A DNA stretch of 64,000 bases from Sulfurimonas sp. (lineage in GTDB: Bacteria > Campylobacterota > Campylobacteria > Campylobacterales > Sulfurimonadaceae): contig JAQUFE010000004.1 of the NCBI GenBank assembly GCA_028684815.1, positions 1 to 64,000 of the forward strand, in the 5' to 3' direction. The number at the start of each line of letters is the position of its first letter. Positions within the stretch are counted from its first letter, which is position 1. The notes beneath the pieces are model-generated. The model saw only the letters and a list, made by a program, of their open reading frames with translations. It searched no databases and was not told the DNA's origin. The translations under genes were made by a program, and so were the position numbers. This document shows positions 36,035 to 44,948 of the stretch, piece after piece.

Positions 36035-37297
36035 GTGAATAAAAATCTAGTAAATAAGATACTTATTACTATCGGTTTTTTATTTATCTATCGCCTACTG
36101 GCTTACGTGCCAGTTCCGGGCGTTGATACTGCCGTTATTGCCTCATTTTTCGATTCACATCAAGCGGATGCACTAGGACTATTTAATATGTTTAGTGGAA
36201 ATGCTGTTGAGAGAATGTCTATTATCGCTCTTGGAATCATGCCTTACATCACCGCTTCAATCATTATGGAACTTCTAGCTGCTACTTTTGCTCCACTAGG
36301 ACAGATGAAAAAAGAGAGAGATGGAATGGTTAAGTATATGCAAATCATTCGCTATGCGACTATTGTTATTACTATAATTCAAGCAATTGGTATTAGTGTA
36401 GGCTTACAAAGTTTAACTGGTCCAAATGGAAATAGTGCGATTATAGCTGATCATAACACATTTATAATCCTCTCTGCTGTATCGATGCTCGCAGGAACAA
36501 TGTTACTTATGTGGATTGGTGAGCAGATAACTCAAAGTGGTATAGGTAATGGTATTTCGCTTATTATCTTTGCAGGTATTGTCTCTGCTATTCCAAGTGC
36601 AATAGGTCAAACTATCACTATGGTAAACACTGGAGCTATGAGTTTTTTAACAGTGATTGCAATATTGGCTCTTATAATGGCTACAGTTGCGATTATTATC
36701 TATGTTGAACTCGGTGAGCGCCGTGTACCCGTTACATATGCTAAAAAAGTTATGATGCAAAACCAAAACAAAAGAGTTATGAACTACATCCCTATCAAAG
36801 TAAACTTAGCTGGTGTTATTCCAGTTATCTTTGCATCTGCGATATTGATGTTTCCTATGACGATTTTATCAAGTAGTACAAACCCCACTATTCAGGGAAT
36901 TGCTGACTTGCTAAACCCAAATAGTTACTTTTTTAACTTTTTGACATTTCTTTTTGTAGTCTTTTTTGCGTTCTTTTACGCTTCGATTACATTTAGTGCA
37001 AAAGATATCTCAGATAACCTGAAGAGACAGGGTGGATTTATACCTGGTATCAGAACAGGTGAAGCTACAAGAGAGTTTTTAAATGAGACTGCTAGTAGAC
37101 TTACCTTTACGGGTGCTCTCTATCTAGGTCTTGTTGCAACACTTCCGTTTATGATTATCAAAGGGATGGGTGTTCCATTCTTCTTTGGTGGTACTGCGGT
37201 TTTAATCGTTGTTCAAGTTGCTCTTGATACTATGAGAAAGATTGAAGCTCAGATTTATATGAGTAAGTATGAGACCTTAAGTGCTGTTGGTTTATAA
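36035..37297 (+). CDS. secY: Protein translocase subunit SecY
   Basis: 420 residues with ten transmembrane segments. TM1 LVNKILITIGFLFIYRLLAY is followed by VPVPGVD, the plug region LFNMFSGNAVERMSI, GERRVPVTYAKK in the cytoplasmic loop and PGIRTGEAT later. It forms the Sec channel with SecE and SecG. Starts with GTG (36035-36037); no ATG is available near the conserved N-terminus. Coupled to rplO in the spc order. Confidence 0.97.
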   Translation: MNKNLVNKILITIGFLFIYRLLAYVPVPGVDTAVIASFFDSHQADALGLFNMFSGNAVERMSIIALGIMPYITASIIMELLAATFAPLGQMKKERDGMVKYMQIIRYATIVITIIQAIGISVGLQSLTGPNGNSAIIADHNTFIILSAVSMLAGTMLLMWIGEQITQSGIGNGISLIIFAGIVSAIPSAIGQTITMVNTGAMSFLTVIAILALIMATVAIIIYVELGERRVPVTYAKKVMMQNQNKRVMNYIPIKVNLAGVIPVIFASAILMFPMTILSSSTNPTIQGIADLLNPNSYFFNFLTFLFVVFFAFFYASITFSAKDISDNLKRQGGFIPGIRTGEATREFLNETASRLTFTGALYLGLVATLPFMIIKGMGVPFFFGGTAVLIVVQVALDTMRKIEAQIYMSKYETLSAVGL

Positions 37298-37300
37298 ATA

Positions 37301-38059
37301 ATGGCTATTGCACTTAGAAAACAACAAGAAATAGAGAAACTCCGTGCAGCTAACAAGATTGTTGGTGGCGCACTGGAGCTTCTTGCAAAAAACACAAAAG
37401 TAGGCGTCTCTTTAAAAGAACTAGATGCTATGGCAGAGGATTTTATTCGCTCCCATGATGCTAGACCATCTTTTAAAGGTCTCTATGGCTTCCCCAATGC
37501 AGTTTGTACTTCACTAAATCAAGTTATTATTCATGGTATTCCAACTGATTATAAACTCCAAGAGGGTGATATAATCGGTTATGATATTGGAACTGAACTT
37601 AATGGTTGGTTCGGAGATGCTGCAATTACAGTTGGTGTTGGTGAGATAAAAAAGAGAGATGAAGAGTTGATAGCTTGTGCAAAAGATGCACTTTATTATG
37701 CTATTGATGAGATAAGAGAGGGTTTAAGATTTAAAGAGCTCTCATTTTTGATAGAAAAATTCATTATATCTCGCGGCTTTGTACCACTACATAGTTTTTG
37801 TGGTCACGGTATAGGAAAAAAGCCCCATGAAGAGCCTGAAATTCCAAACTACCTAGATGGTAAAAACCCAAAATCAGGTCCAAAGATAAAAAACGGAATG
37901 GTCTTTTGTCTTGAGCCTATGATTTGTCAAAAAGAGTCACAACCAATCATTTTAGAAAATGACTGGGATGTTGTTAGTACCGATAATTTACGCGGTTCAC
38001 ACTATGAGCATACTGTTGCAGTGATCAACGGTAAGGCTGAGATATTATCTCTTGCTTAA
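37301..38059 (+). CDS. map: Methionine aminopeptidase type I
   Basis: 252 residues. Metal ligands are visible in DIGTELNGWFGDAAITV (two Asp), HGIGKKPHEEP (His), FCLEPMI (Glu) and EHTVAV (Glu); the substrate His lies in NQVIIHGIP. It removes the N-terminal methionine of new proteins. Three bases after secY, as in many bacteria. Confidence 0.97.
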   Translation: MAIALRKQQEIEKLRAANKIVGGALELLAKNTKVGVSLKELDAMAEDFIRSHDARPSFKGLYGFPNAVCTSLNQVIIHGIPTDYKLQEGDIIGYDIGTELNGWFGDAAITVGVGEIKKRDEELIACAKDALYYAIDEIREGLRFKELSFLIEKFIISRGFVPLHSFCGHGIGKKPHEEPEIPNYLDGKNPKSGPKIKNGMVFCLEPMICQKESQPIILENDWDVVSTDNLRGSHYEHTVAVINGKAEILSLA

Positions 38060-38079
38060 GAGTTAAAAAGGACTTATAA

Positions 38080-38298
38080 ATGGCTAAAGCTGATGTTATA
38101 GAAGTTGACGGCAAGATTATTGAAGCATTACCGAATGCAACTTTCCGTGTTGAATTAGAAAATGGACATATCATTTTATGTCATATCGCAGGTAAGATGC
38201 GTATGCACTATATTAAGATACTTCCAGGTGATAAGGTAAAGTTAGAACTAACTCCATACTCTCTTGATAAGGGTCGTATTACTTATCGCTACAAGTAA
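38080..38298 (+). CDS. infA: Translation initiation factor IF-1
   Basis: 72 residues, an OB-fold: [25 protein letters not shown], then [33 protein letters not shown] (in pieces). It occupies the 30S A site during initiation. AAAAGGAC ribosome site 20 bases after map. It ends the first ribosomal block; rpmJ, which commonly follows, is 12.7 kb away. Confidence 0.98.
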   Translation: MAKADVIEVDGKIIEALPNATFRVELENGHIILCHIAGKMRMHYIKILPGDKVKLELTPYSLDKGRITYRYK

Positions 38299-38333
38299 AA
38301 AAGAGGTTTTTATTACCCACTTTTAACATTATT

Positions 38334-38378
38334 ATGAGCTTTGGAGAAGATTTTAGTTAAAATCTTCCATACGCTCAT
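38334..38378. terminator. Two-tier hairpin after infA
   Basis: Outer arms ATGAGC (38334-38339) and GCTCAT (38373-38378); inner perfect ten-base arms GAAGATTTTA (38346-38355) and TAAAATCTTC (38358-38367). It lies between infA and the convergent rhodanese gene, so it may terminate both. There is no strong T-run. Confidence 0.5.
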
Positions 38379-38385
38379 GGTAAAA

Positions 38386-39261
38386 TTATTCCCATTTAAA
38401 TCTTGTCATTGGCAGGTTCTTTTCATTTCCCCATTCCAAAAGTGACGCTTCATATAGTTTTGTATTTTTTAAACCCATATGTTGATAAACTATAAAAAAC
38501 TCCATACTAGCACTTAGTGCATCTCTAGAGTAGATGATTATTTCACTATCGTTATCTAATGCAAATCCAGCTAAATATATATCGTCTAGTTCACTTTTAG
38601 CTCTTAGAGTATTGTCTTTTAAAAACTTAGTAGCTGTATAACTGCACTTTGCGCCTTTTATATGCCCAACTCCTAGAACTCCGTCTGAGCGACTGATACC
38701 ATAGTAATCATCATATGATCTTGCATCTAATATCTTTACATCTGAGTTTTGTATATCTTTAGTAGTTGCAATAAGATGTTTTCTTGGCTTTATAGTAACT
38801 GTACCATTTTTTATTTTTGGAATTAGTGATGAGACTAGAAGGTTATTCTCAAAGACCCATGCCATATAACCGCCATCTAAGATGCTAACATCTTCAAGTC
38901 CACTATATAGGAGTATAAAAGCTAAGTAACTAGAATCAAAAATAGCTTCTTTGGAGTTATGAGAGTAGATAATGACTTTAGAGTCATCGTTAATGCCTAG
39001 TTTTCTTAGAGCAGCTTGTATAATCTCATCAGTTGCTAAGGTTGGATATTTGTTTAGGGGGTTTTTATCTATAAACTTTTTTACATTAGTGTGGATAGCG
39101 CCTTTTATATGGCTTGTTTTGTAGAGCTCTTCATTTGAGACATCAAGAATAATAATATTTTTATCATCCAGCGATGATTTTAATTGTGCTGGAGTTACAA
39201 AAGCATCAGATGCAAAGAGGGAAAAAAAACTTAAAGTTAGTAGTAAAAAATATTTCATCAT
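38386..39261 (-). CDS. Periplasmic tandem rhodanese-domain protein lacking catalytic cysteine
   Basis: 291 residues: signal peptide (about 1-17), then two rhodanese domains (about 22-145 and 160-288). ILDVSNEELYKTSHIKGA and ILDARSYDDYYG are the usual rhodanese Asp segments. At the active-site loop the second domain reads IIIYSRDALSAS, with S245 where thiosulfate sulfurtransferases have cysteine; the first domain also has serine (S100). The only cysteine, C206, is elsewhere. It therefore probably does not work by the normal persulfide mechanism and may bind a sulfur compound or protein. It lies four bases after the chorismate mutase gene on the same strand. Confidence 0.8.
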   Translation of the reverse strand: MMKYFLLLTLSFFSLFASDAFVTPAQLKSSLDDKNIIILDVSNEELYKTSHIKGAIHTNVKKFIDKNPLNKYPTLATDEIIQAALRKLGINDDSKVIIYSHNSKEAIFDSSYLAFILLYSGLEDVSILDGGYMAWVFENNLLVSSLIPKIKNGTVTIKPRKHLIATTKDIQNSDVKILDARSYDDYYGISRSDGVLGVGHIKGAKCSYTATKFLKDNTLRAKSELDDIYLAGFALDNDSEIIIYSRDALSASMEFFIVYQHMGLKNTKLYEASLLEWGNEKNLPMTRFKWE

Positions 39262-39265
39262 AGGC

Positions 39266-39559
39266 TTAAAATGTATGAGCGTTTCTAAATTCTGAGATTT
39301 CTGTCTCGACCATCTCGTGAATCATAATAGTAAAAAGTTCTGATATTAAGTTTGGAGAAACATTGAGTTCTATCGCTTTATGACGGACTTTTTGCATAAT
39401 AAACTCTATGCGGTCATCAGCTTTAACCTCTTCTACAGAGTTTTTAAACTTAGCAGCTTGACGGACTAGGTGACTTCTTTGAGAGATAAGCTCCACGAGT
39501 TTATCATCTATTATATCTATATTTGCTCTTACTTCTTCTAGTGAGTTATGTACTATCAT
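39266..39559 (-). CDS. Monofunctional chorismate mutase (AroQ class)
   Basis: 97 residues, all helical, with the AroQ pattern: LEEVRANIDIIDDKLVELISQR (R11, R28), K39 and D48/E52 in the second helix, and the C-terminal IHEMVETEISEFR. It converts chorismate to prephenate for Phe and Tyr synthesis. Many bacteria fuse it to prephenate dehydratase; this is a stand-alone copy. Its coupling to the rhodanese gene has no obvious pathway meaning. Confidence 0.85.
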   Translation of the reverse strand: MIVHNSLEEVRANIDIIDDKLVELISQRSHLVRQAAKFKNSVEEVKADDRIEFIMQKVRHKAIELNVSPNLISELFTIMIHEMVETEISEFRNAHTF

Positions 39560-40038
39560 ATTTATATCCTTAAATTAGTTTGTTTATTCTCAAACGGATT
39601 ATAGCTGTATTTTACCTCAAGTTTAGTTTTGCCAAATCTGCTTTAGAGTAAAACACCTTTATGTAAGCAATGTTATCTAAAAAGAGATAAGAATTTGTTA
39701 ATCCTATAGCTATTTTTTATATTAAACTTTACAGTCAAATTATTTATTAACGCTTCAGTAACTTTATAAATATATAATACTACTACGATTCTTTACATAT
39801 ATGGTCTTAACTTGACCTCAAGGCCATTTTTACTAACTCTTTCTCTCCTGTTTGAGTTAGTAAAACGTTTTAAATACAATCCTTTTTATCACTTTTCCCC
39901 GTTTCATATATCAAAACTATAAACTCTAACCTTTATTGCCTAATATAAAGAGTTAAAATTACCAGCTATACTCTCACAAAATTTTACAAATATCCTATTT
40001 TTGCCCTAGTGTTTGGTATAATTTTTGCAAATCTATCT
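39560..40038. other. 479-base gene-free gap with a perfect 12-base stem-loop
   Basis: AT-rich divergent intergenic region. It holds one striking structure: TTTTACTAACTC (39828-39839), a 14-base pyrimidine-rich loop, and GAGTTAGTAAAA (39854-39865). GACCTCAAGGCC lies just upstream. No convincing ORF or tRNA was found. Candidate small RNA or a regulatory hairpin; function unknown. Confidence 0.5.
40017..40022 (+). promoter_or_regulatory. Putative -10 box of MagIII-like gene
   Basis: TATAAT in GTTTGGTATAATTTTTGC. It lies within a possible GTG-initiated extension at 40009, which argues that translation begins further downstream, at the ATG 40039 or TTG 40051. Confidence 0.5.
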
Positions 40039-40740
40039 ATGGGGTCTGTTTTGAGTAAAGAGTTAAAGATTTATGAGATGTATAAACTTCTATATGAGAC
40101 TTATGGTCCACAAGGATGGTGGCCTTTTCTTGAGAGTGGTTATGATAAGGGTAATTATAGATTTAGTAAAACAAGTGATGAGATTTTTGAGGTCGCACTT
40201 GGCACTATTCTTACTCAAAACACAACTTTTAAATCAGTAGTAAAATCACTACAAAACTTAAAAGCTCTAGATGCACTAAACCCTGCATCTATAAAAGAGC
40301 TAAGCCTAGAGAGCTTAAAACTCGCCATAAAGCCATCTGGATACTATAATCAAAAAGCTAAATATATCTTAGAATTTATCTCTTTTTATGAGAGCTTAGA
40401 GGGAAGTGTGCCATCAAGGGATGAGCTTTTAAGCGTTTTAGGAATAGGCGAGGAGAGTGCTGATTCTATACTTTTGTACGGATATAACCAGAGTGAATTT
40501 GAGATAGATGCTTACACAAAAAGAGTCCTCCTAGAGTTAGGACTCATAGATGAGAGAGCAAAATATAAAGAGATGAAAGAGTTAATGCAAAAGAGCTTAG
40601 AAGAGTTTATAAAAGATGAGAAACAAAGAGTGATAGTTTTTCAAGAGTATCACGCTCTTATAGTTAATCACTCAAAAGACTTTTACTCTAAGAAACCTTA
40701 TGGAGTTGGATGTATGCTAAAAGAGAGGTTTTCTTGCTAG
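40039..40740 (+). CDS. 3-methyladenine DNA glycosylase-like protein (MagIII/endonuclease III superfamily)
   Basis: About 233 residues of helix-hairpin-helix fold: ILTQNTTFKSVVKSLQNL, the HhH motif VLGIGEESADSILLYG and the catalytic aspartate in FEIDAYTKRVL. No four-cysteine iron-sulfur loop follows, as in Helicobacter MagIII rather than Nth. The Trp-rich YGPQGWWPF also suits MagIII. It excises alkylated bases. The start is uncertain: the ATG 40039 is given; TTG 40051 has GGGG six bases upstream and equally good homology. The downstream transporter overlaps its 3' end. Confidence 0.82.
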   Translation: MGSVLSKELKIYEMYKLLYETYGPQGWWPFLESGYDKGNYRFSKTSDEIFEVALGTILTQNTTFKSVVKSLQNLKALDALNPASIKELSLESLKLAIKPSGYYNQKAKYILEFISFYESLEGSVPSRDELLSVLGIGEESADSILLYGYNQSEFEIDAYTKRVLLELGLIDERAKYKEMKELMQKSLEEFIKDEKQRVIVFQEYHALIVNHSKDFYSKKPYGVGCMLKERFSC

Positions 40741-41897
40741 ATAAAAACAACAACTATAGCATTATCTTAGCTGGCATCATATCTATATTTATAGGTGTTG
40801 GAGTTGCTAGGTTTGCTTTTACATCTCTGCTCCCAGCTATGCTTGATGGGTTTTTATCCATCACAGATGCTGGGATTTTGGCTTCACTCAATTTTAGTGG
40901 CTACTTAGGCGGAGCGATATTTAGCATCTTTATAAAAGATATAAATGCAAAGGTGAGGTATTTTAGACTCGGACTCATCTTAAGTGTAGCCACAACGCTC
41001 ATCTTAGCAACAAGCACAAGTGAGTTAGCTTGGATAGTTTCAAGAGTTGTAGCAGGATTTGGCTCGGCAATGGTGCTCATAGTTGGTGGCGCTATTGTTA
41101 TGGTAAAGCTAAATTACGAAGATAAAACGAAAGCTATGGGAATCCACTTTAGCGGGATTGGGTTTGCTATAGTTTTGAGTGACCTTATAAGTCAGTTTGT
41201 CTTAAGAGATGCAAACTTTGCAAGTGCTTGGCTAGTGCTTAGCATCTCTGCCTTTATTGCATCTTTTTACTCTTGGTATATTCTCTCTTTTGATAAGCTA
41301 ATCAAGCAAGATGCACCAAAGCATAAGTTAACTCTCTCTACTTTTTCACCTTTTGTGATTTTGCTTATCTTGGCCTACTTTACTGAGGGAGTTGGTTTTG
41401 TGGTCCAAGGAACATTTCTGCCTGATATCATAAACTCACTCAAAGGTTTAGAGGGTTATGGAAGTTTAGCTTGGTTAGTGGTTGGAATCGCAGGAATTCC
41501 CTCTTCTATCATCTGGATGCGACTAGCTCACAGCTATGGGAGTTTAAACATCATCATAGTAGCAATGAGCCTTCAAGTTGTTGGTATTCTCATCCCAGCA
41601 CTAAGCTCAAATATCTATCTTGTCCTCTTTAGTGGAGCTTTGTATGGAAGTACCTTTATAGGACTTGTTGCTCTTTTTATGCATCTAGGTGGAAAGCTCT
41701 CTCCTAAAAATCCTGTAGTGCTGATGGGAGCCATGACGGCAGTTTATGGCATCGGACAAGTGAGCGCGCCGCTTTACAGCGTGGCACTTGTTGAGAATTT
41801 TGGAGATTACAAGGCTGCTTTGTTTGTAACAGCAGCCATAGTTTTTAGTGGTGTAGTTCTTCTACTCTATGCAAAAAGAGTAGAGTCTAGAACTTAG
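40710..41897 (+). CDS. MFS transporter, YbfB/YjiJ-like
   Basis: 395 residues with about 12 hydrophobic segments. [23 protein letters not shown] at TM1 is characteristic of the YbfB/YjiJ branch. The ATG at 40710 overlaps the glycosylase gene by 31 bases; a TTG at 40734 with GAGAGG five bases upstream is a good alternative and would shorten the protein by eight residues. Substrate unknown. The 3' end overlaps convergent trpB by 11 bases. Confidence 0.82.
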   Translation: MYAKREVFLLDKNNNYSIILAGIISIFIGVGVARFAFTSLLPAMLDGFLSITDAGILASLNFSGYLGGAIFSIFIKDINAKVRYFRLGLILSVATTLILATSTSELAWIVSRVVAGFGSAMVLIVGGAIVMVKLNYEDKTKAMGIHFSGIGFAIVLSDLISQFVLRDANFASAWLVLSISAFIASFYSWYILSFDKLIKQDAPKHKLTLSTFSPFVILLILAYFTEGVGFVVQGTFLPDIINSLKGLEGYGSLAWLVVGIAGIPSSIIWMRLAHSYGSLNIIIVAMSLQVVGILIPALSSNIYLVLFSGALYGSTFIGLVALFMHLGGKLSPKNPVVLMGAMTAVYGIGQVSAPLYSVALVENFGDYKAALFVTAAIVFSGVVLLLYAKRVESRT

Positions 41898-43098
41898 CGT
41901 TTGGTATAGGATAATTCTCAACTACAAAATCTACATCTTTATCGCCTCTACCGCTTAGGTTTACAAGTATAGTTTTGTCACTTCCTAGAGTTTTTGCTAA
42001 CTTCATAGCGTATGCCACAGCGTGAGCAGACTCTAGAGCTGGGATGATTCCCTCGAGTTGAGAGAGAGTATAAAAAGCTTCTACTGCTTCATCATCATTA
42101 CAAAGTCCAACTTTTGTTCTACCTATACTCATAAGATGAGCATGCTCAGGGCCAACAGATGGATAGTCAATTCCAGAACCTATGGAGTAAACAGGAGCTG
42201 CCTCACCCTTATCATCTTTTAGCATGATAGAGTTAAATCCATGCATAACTCCCTCTTCTCCATAAGTCAGAGATGCAGCGTGGTCACCTAATTTTTCACC
42301 TCTTCCCATAGGTTCAACTCCATAAAGAGCCACTTCTTTATCATCTATAAATGCTGAGAATATTCCCATAGAGTTACTTCCACCACCAACACAAGCGACT
42401 ATTGCATCTGGAAGAGAGTCTTCATGCTCAAAAAACTGCTCTTTTGATTCATGTCCAACAACTGACTGAAAATCTCTTACCATTAGTGGAAAAGGGTGAG
42501 GTCCAACAACAGAACCTATGCAGTAGATAGAACTATCAACTTGAGCTATATAGCTATCAAAAGCACTATCAACCGCCTCTTTTAGAGTTTTAAGACCATG
42601 TGATACAGGGATAACTTTTGCGCCTAATATCTTCATACGAATAACATTTGGATGCTCTTTTACTATATCTACCTCACCCATGTGTATCTCACACTCTAGG
42701 CCAAAGTATGCAGCGGCAGTTGCAAGAGCAACGCCGTGCTGGCCAGCTCCAGTCTCAGCTATAACTTTCGTTTTTCCAAGATGCTTTGCAAGAATAACTT
42801 CAGCCATACAGTGGTTTAACTTATGTGCGCCCGTATGGTTTAAATCTTCTCTTTTTAGGTAGATCTTCGCTCCACCACAATACTCTGAGAGGTTTTTAGC
42901 GTAAGAGATGGGAGTAGGGCGACCTTGATAGTGCTTTCTAACATATTTTAAATCTTCTAAAAATTTAGGTGAGTTTTTGAGTTCACCGTAGGCTTTTGTA
43001 ATTTCGGCAAATGGTTGTTCTAAAACAGGTGGAATAAAGGCACCACCAAAACGACCAAAATAGCCATTTTCGTCTGGATGTGATTCTAAGTAAGACAT
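41887..43098 (-). CDS. trpB: Tryptophan synthase beta subunit
   Basis: 403 residues. The PLP lysine is K93 in [21 protein letters not shown] holds the catalytic Glu, and [10 protein letters not shown] binds the cofactor phosphate. [12 protein letters not shown] is the usual N-terminus of the TrpB1 class. It condenses indole with serine. trpA is not in the window, so the alpha subunit must lie elsewhere. TATAAT lies 30 bases upstream, with AAAGGAA before the ATG. Confidence 0.97.
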   Translation of the reverse strand: MSYLESHPDENGYFGRFGGAFIPPVLEQPFAEITKAYGELKNSPKFLEDLKYVRKHYQGRPTPISYAKNLSEYCGGAKIYLKREDLNHTGAHKLNHCMAEVILAKHLGKTKVIAETGAGQHGVALATAAAYFGLECEIHMGEVDIVKEHPNVIRMKILGAKVIPVSHGLKTLKEAVDSAFDSYIAQVDSSIYCIGSVVGPHPFPLMVRDFQSVVGHESKEQFFEHEDSLPDAIVACVGGGSNSMGIFSAFIDDKEVALYGVEPMGRGEKLGDHAASLTYGEEGVMHGFNSIMLKDDKGEAAPVYSIGSGIDYPSVGPEHAHLMSIGRTKVGLCNDDEAVEAFYTLSQLEGIIPALESAHAVAYAMKLAKTLGSDKTILVNLSGRGDKDVDFVVENYPIPNAKF

Positions 43099-43127
43099 AA
43101 AAGAGATTCCTTTTAGTAATTTGGGAG

Positions 43128-43133
43128 ATTATA
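43128..43133 (-). promoter_or_regulatory. Putative -10 box of trpB
   Basis: TATAAT on the minus strand 30 bases before the trpB ATG. No attenuator-like Trp codon run is seen in the short leader. Confidence 0.5.
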
Positions 43134-43173
43134 GTTAATTTGGCTTGATACTTTTCTTATAACTTGGCAACTA

Positions 43174-44013
43174 TTAGCAAAGATAGATACCGCTATCTTT
43201 GACTTCTATCTTTTTTGCATCCACAAGAGCTGTAAGTGAGCGTTTGAACTCTTTTTTACTAAGTCCAAACACATCTTTGATAAGCTCGGCATCACTTTTG
43301 TAGTTGTAGGGCATGATGCCACTGTTTTGTTTTAAGAGCTCTAAGACTTTGTCTGATGAAGAGTTTTTTTCACCAGCTTTTCGAAGAGAGAGGTCGATGT
43401 TTCCATCTTTACGGATAGTTTTTACAAAAGCTGTTCTTTTATCTCCTAGCGAGATGTTCTCAAAAATCTCATTGTGGTAGATTAAGCCTTCATATTTGTC
43501 CTCAACGATGCACTTAAATCCTAGTGGCGTTTCTGTAATGATGATGATATTTACTTCATCGGCTGGCTTTATTCCTTTTACTTTTTTTTCAAAAAAATCG
43601 CCTAGTTTTTCACTTGCCACAAGCCTATGAGTCTGCTCATCATAGATAACCTTTACAAACCTCTTCTCTCCAACTCTAAAAGGAGTTTTTTGTAGCATCT
43701 TAGGGCAGAGTAAGTCTTTAGGAAGTCCCCAATCCAAAAAAGCCCCAAAAGGTGCAACATCTATAACTTCTAAGAGAGCAAACTCTTCTAGCTTAGCTTT
43801 AGGTTTTAGCGTAGTTGCGACTAATCTATCTTCTGAGTCTGTATATAAAAAAACATCTACAAGTGTTCTCTCTTTCATATCGGGAGTTAGGTATTGACCA
43901 GGCAGAAGTACATCATTTCCATCAAGTGCCATCAGATACGCGCCAGGAGTTGTAAGTCTATCTATAAGAAGGGTGTTGATAAAACCCAGTTCTAGGTGCT
44001 CGTTTTGTTGCAT
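43174..44013 (-). CDS. S1-domain RNA-binding protein, CvfB/YitL-like
   Basis: 279 residues with successive S1-like beta-barrel repeats: FALLEVIDVAPFGAFLDWGLPKDLLCP is a clear S1 core, and CIVEDKYEGLIYHNEIF a second. The C-terminal ~65 residues form a winged helix (DKVLELLKQNSG, LIKDVFGLSKKEFKRSLTALVDAKKI). This is the CvfB layout. CvfB proteins bind RNA and affect virulence gene expression in Gram-positives; the role here is unknown. Upstream, divergent gene at 44208. Confidence 0.87.
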   Translation of the reverse strand: MQQNEHLELGFINTLLIDRLTTPGAYLMALDGNDVLLPGQYLTPDMKERTLVDVFLYTDSEDRLVATTLKPKAKLEEFALLEVIDVAPFGAFLDWGLPKDLLCPKMLQKTPFRVGEKRFVKVIYDEQTHRLVASEKLGDFFEKKVKGIKPADEVNIIIITETPLGFKCIVEDKYEGLIYHNEIFENISLGDKRTAFVKTIRKDGNIDLSLRKAGEKNSSSDKVLELLKQNSGIMPYNYKSDAELIKDVFGLSKKEFKRSLTALVDAKKIEVKDSGIYLC

Positions 44014-44194
44014 TTTATGTCCTTAAATGGTTGAAGTAGTTAAATGAGAATATTTTGAGATTGTATCTTTTTTGTTATGTAAAAACGATTAAAAAAAGTA
44101 TAGAGTAGTTATAGCCAAAAAATTATAATGAGCAAAAAAACTAGTGGATAAGTTTATATAATGTTTAAAAACTAAATTAAGGGATTATTTAGGG

Positions 44195-44200
44195 TACAAT
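44195..44200 (+). promoter_or_regulatory. Putative -10 box next to start codon of M15-like gene
   Basis: TACAAT in GGGTACAATTGCG, the same 13-mer as at the S10 promoter. The ATG is at 44208, seven bases after the box, so transcription may start at the start codon. Confidence 0.5.
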
Positions 44201-44207
44201 TGCGATT

Positions 44208-44948
44208 ATGAATAGAAGATTTTTTTTAACTACTTTATCGTTGTCACCGCTTTTTGCTAAAGAGTTTGTACAAACAAACAGTGATCTGTTTTTGTCATAT
44301 GGCGAGTATAAAACTCTACAAAGATTAGATGCTAGATTTACAAGACTTAGGGGTTATGTAGGTTTTGCTAACTTTAACTTGACCTCTTTTGATGAGGCAT
44401 TATATTATGCAAGAAACTATCCAAGTATCGGCTTATTTTTAGATGATGAACTCTCTTTAATAGAGAAGCTTTTTTATGAAAAGCCTAATGAATATGGCTT
44501 TTATGGAGCAAAGACCTGTAAAAATCTAAACAATAAAATATCTCAAAGAGATGTTGTAAAGATTCCTTATACTGGTCACTATCTCTTTAAAGGTAAGCCG
44601 CTAGAAGATTATGACAAACTCTTAAAAGATGTAGGAGACTCTTTGATACTTACCTCAGGTGTTAGAAATGTTGTAAAACAGCTAAGCCTCTATGTAAATA
44701 AACTAAACCGTAATGGTGGAAATATTACAAAGGCGTCTATAGATATCGCACCTCCAGCTTACTCTTACCACACCATCAGCGACTTTGATGTTGGTCTTCG
44801 TGGATGGGGACATAAAAACTTTACAGAAGAGTTTGCAGCAACTAAAGAGTTTGAGATGATGATAAAGTTGCCATATATCAATATGAGGTATAAAAAAAAC
44901 AATAGTGATGGAGTGCGGTTTGAACCTTGGCATGTTGAAGTTATTTAG
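44208..44948 (+). CDS. Exported M15/DUF882-like peptidase
   Basis: 246 residues with a twin-arginine-like leader (MNRRFFLTTLSL). LTSGVRN (149-154), AYSYHTISDFDVG (184-196) and a C-terminal EPWHVEV (239-245) recall the metal site of M15 D,D- or L,D-carboxypeptidases: H188, D192/D194 and H242. The H-to-D spacing is one residue shorter than the usual SxHxxGxAxD. Probable peptidoglycan carboxypeptidase of the periplasm. It overlaps the Csd4-like gene by 17 bases, so the two are probably co-translated in peptidoglycan trimming. No ribosome site is visible. Confidence 0.72.
   Translation: MNRRFFLTTLSLSPLFAKEFVQTNSDLFLSYGEYKTLQRLDARFTRLRGYVGFANFNLTSFDEALYYARNYPSIGLFLDDELSLIEKLFYEKPNEYGFYGAKTCKNLNNKISQRDVVKIPYTGHYLFKGKPLEDYDKLLKDVGDSLILTSGVRNVVKQLSLYVNKLNRNGGNITKASIDIAPPAYSYHTISDFDVGLRGWGHKNFTEEFAATKEFEMMIKLPYINMRYKKNNSDGVRFEPWHVEVI

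Noticed and set aside
40009..40038. GTG-initiated N-terminal extension of the MagIII-like protein
   Set aside because: The extension overlaps the TATAAT at 40017-40022 and would start upstream of the likely transcription start.
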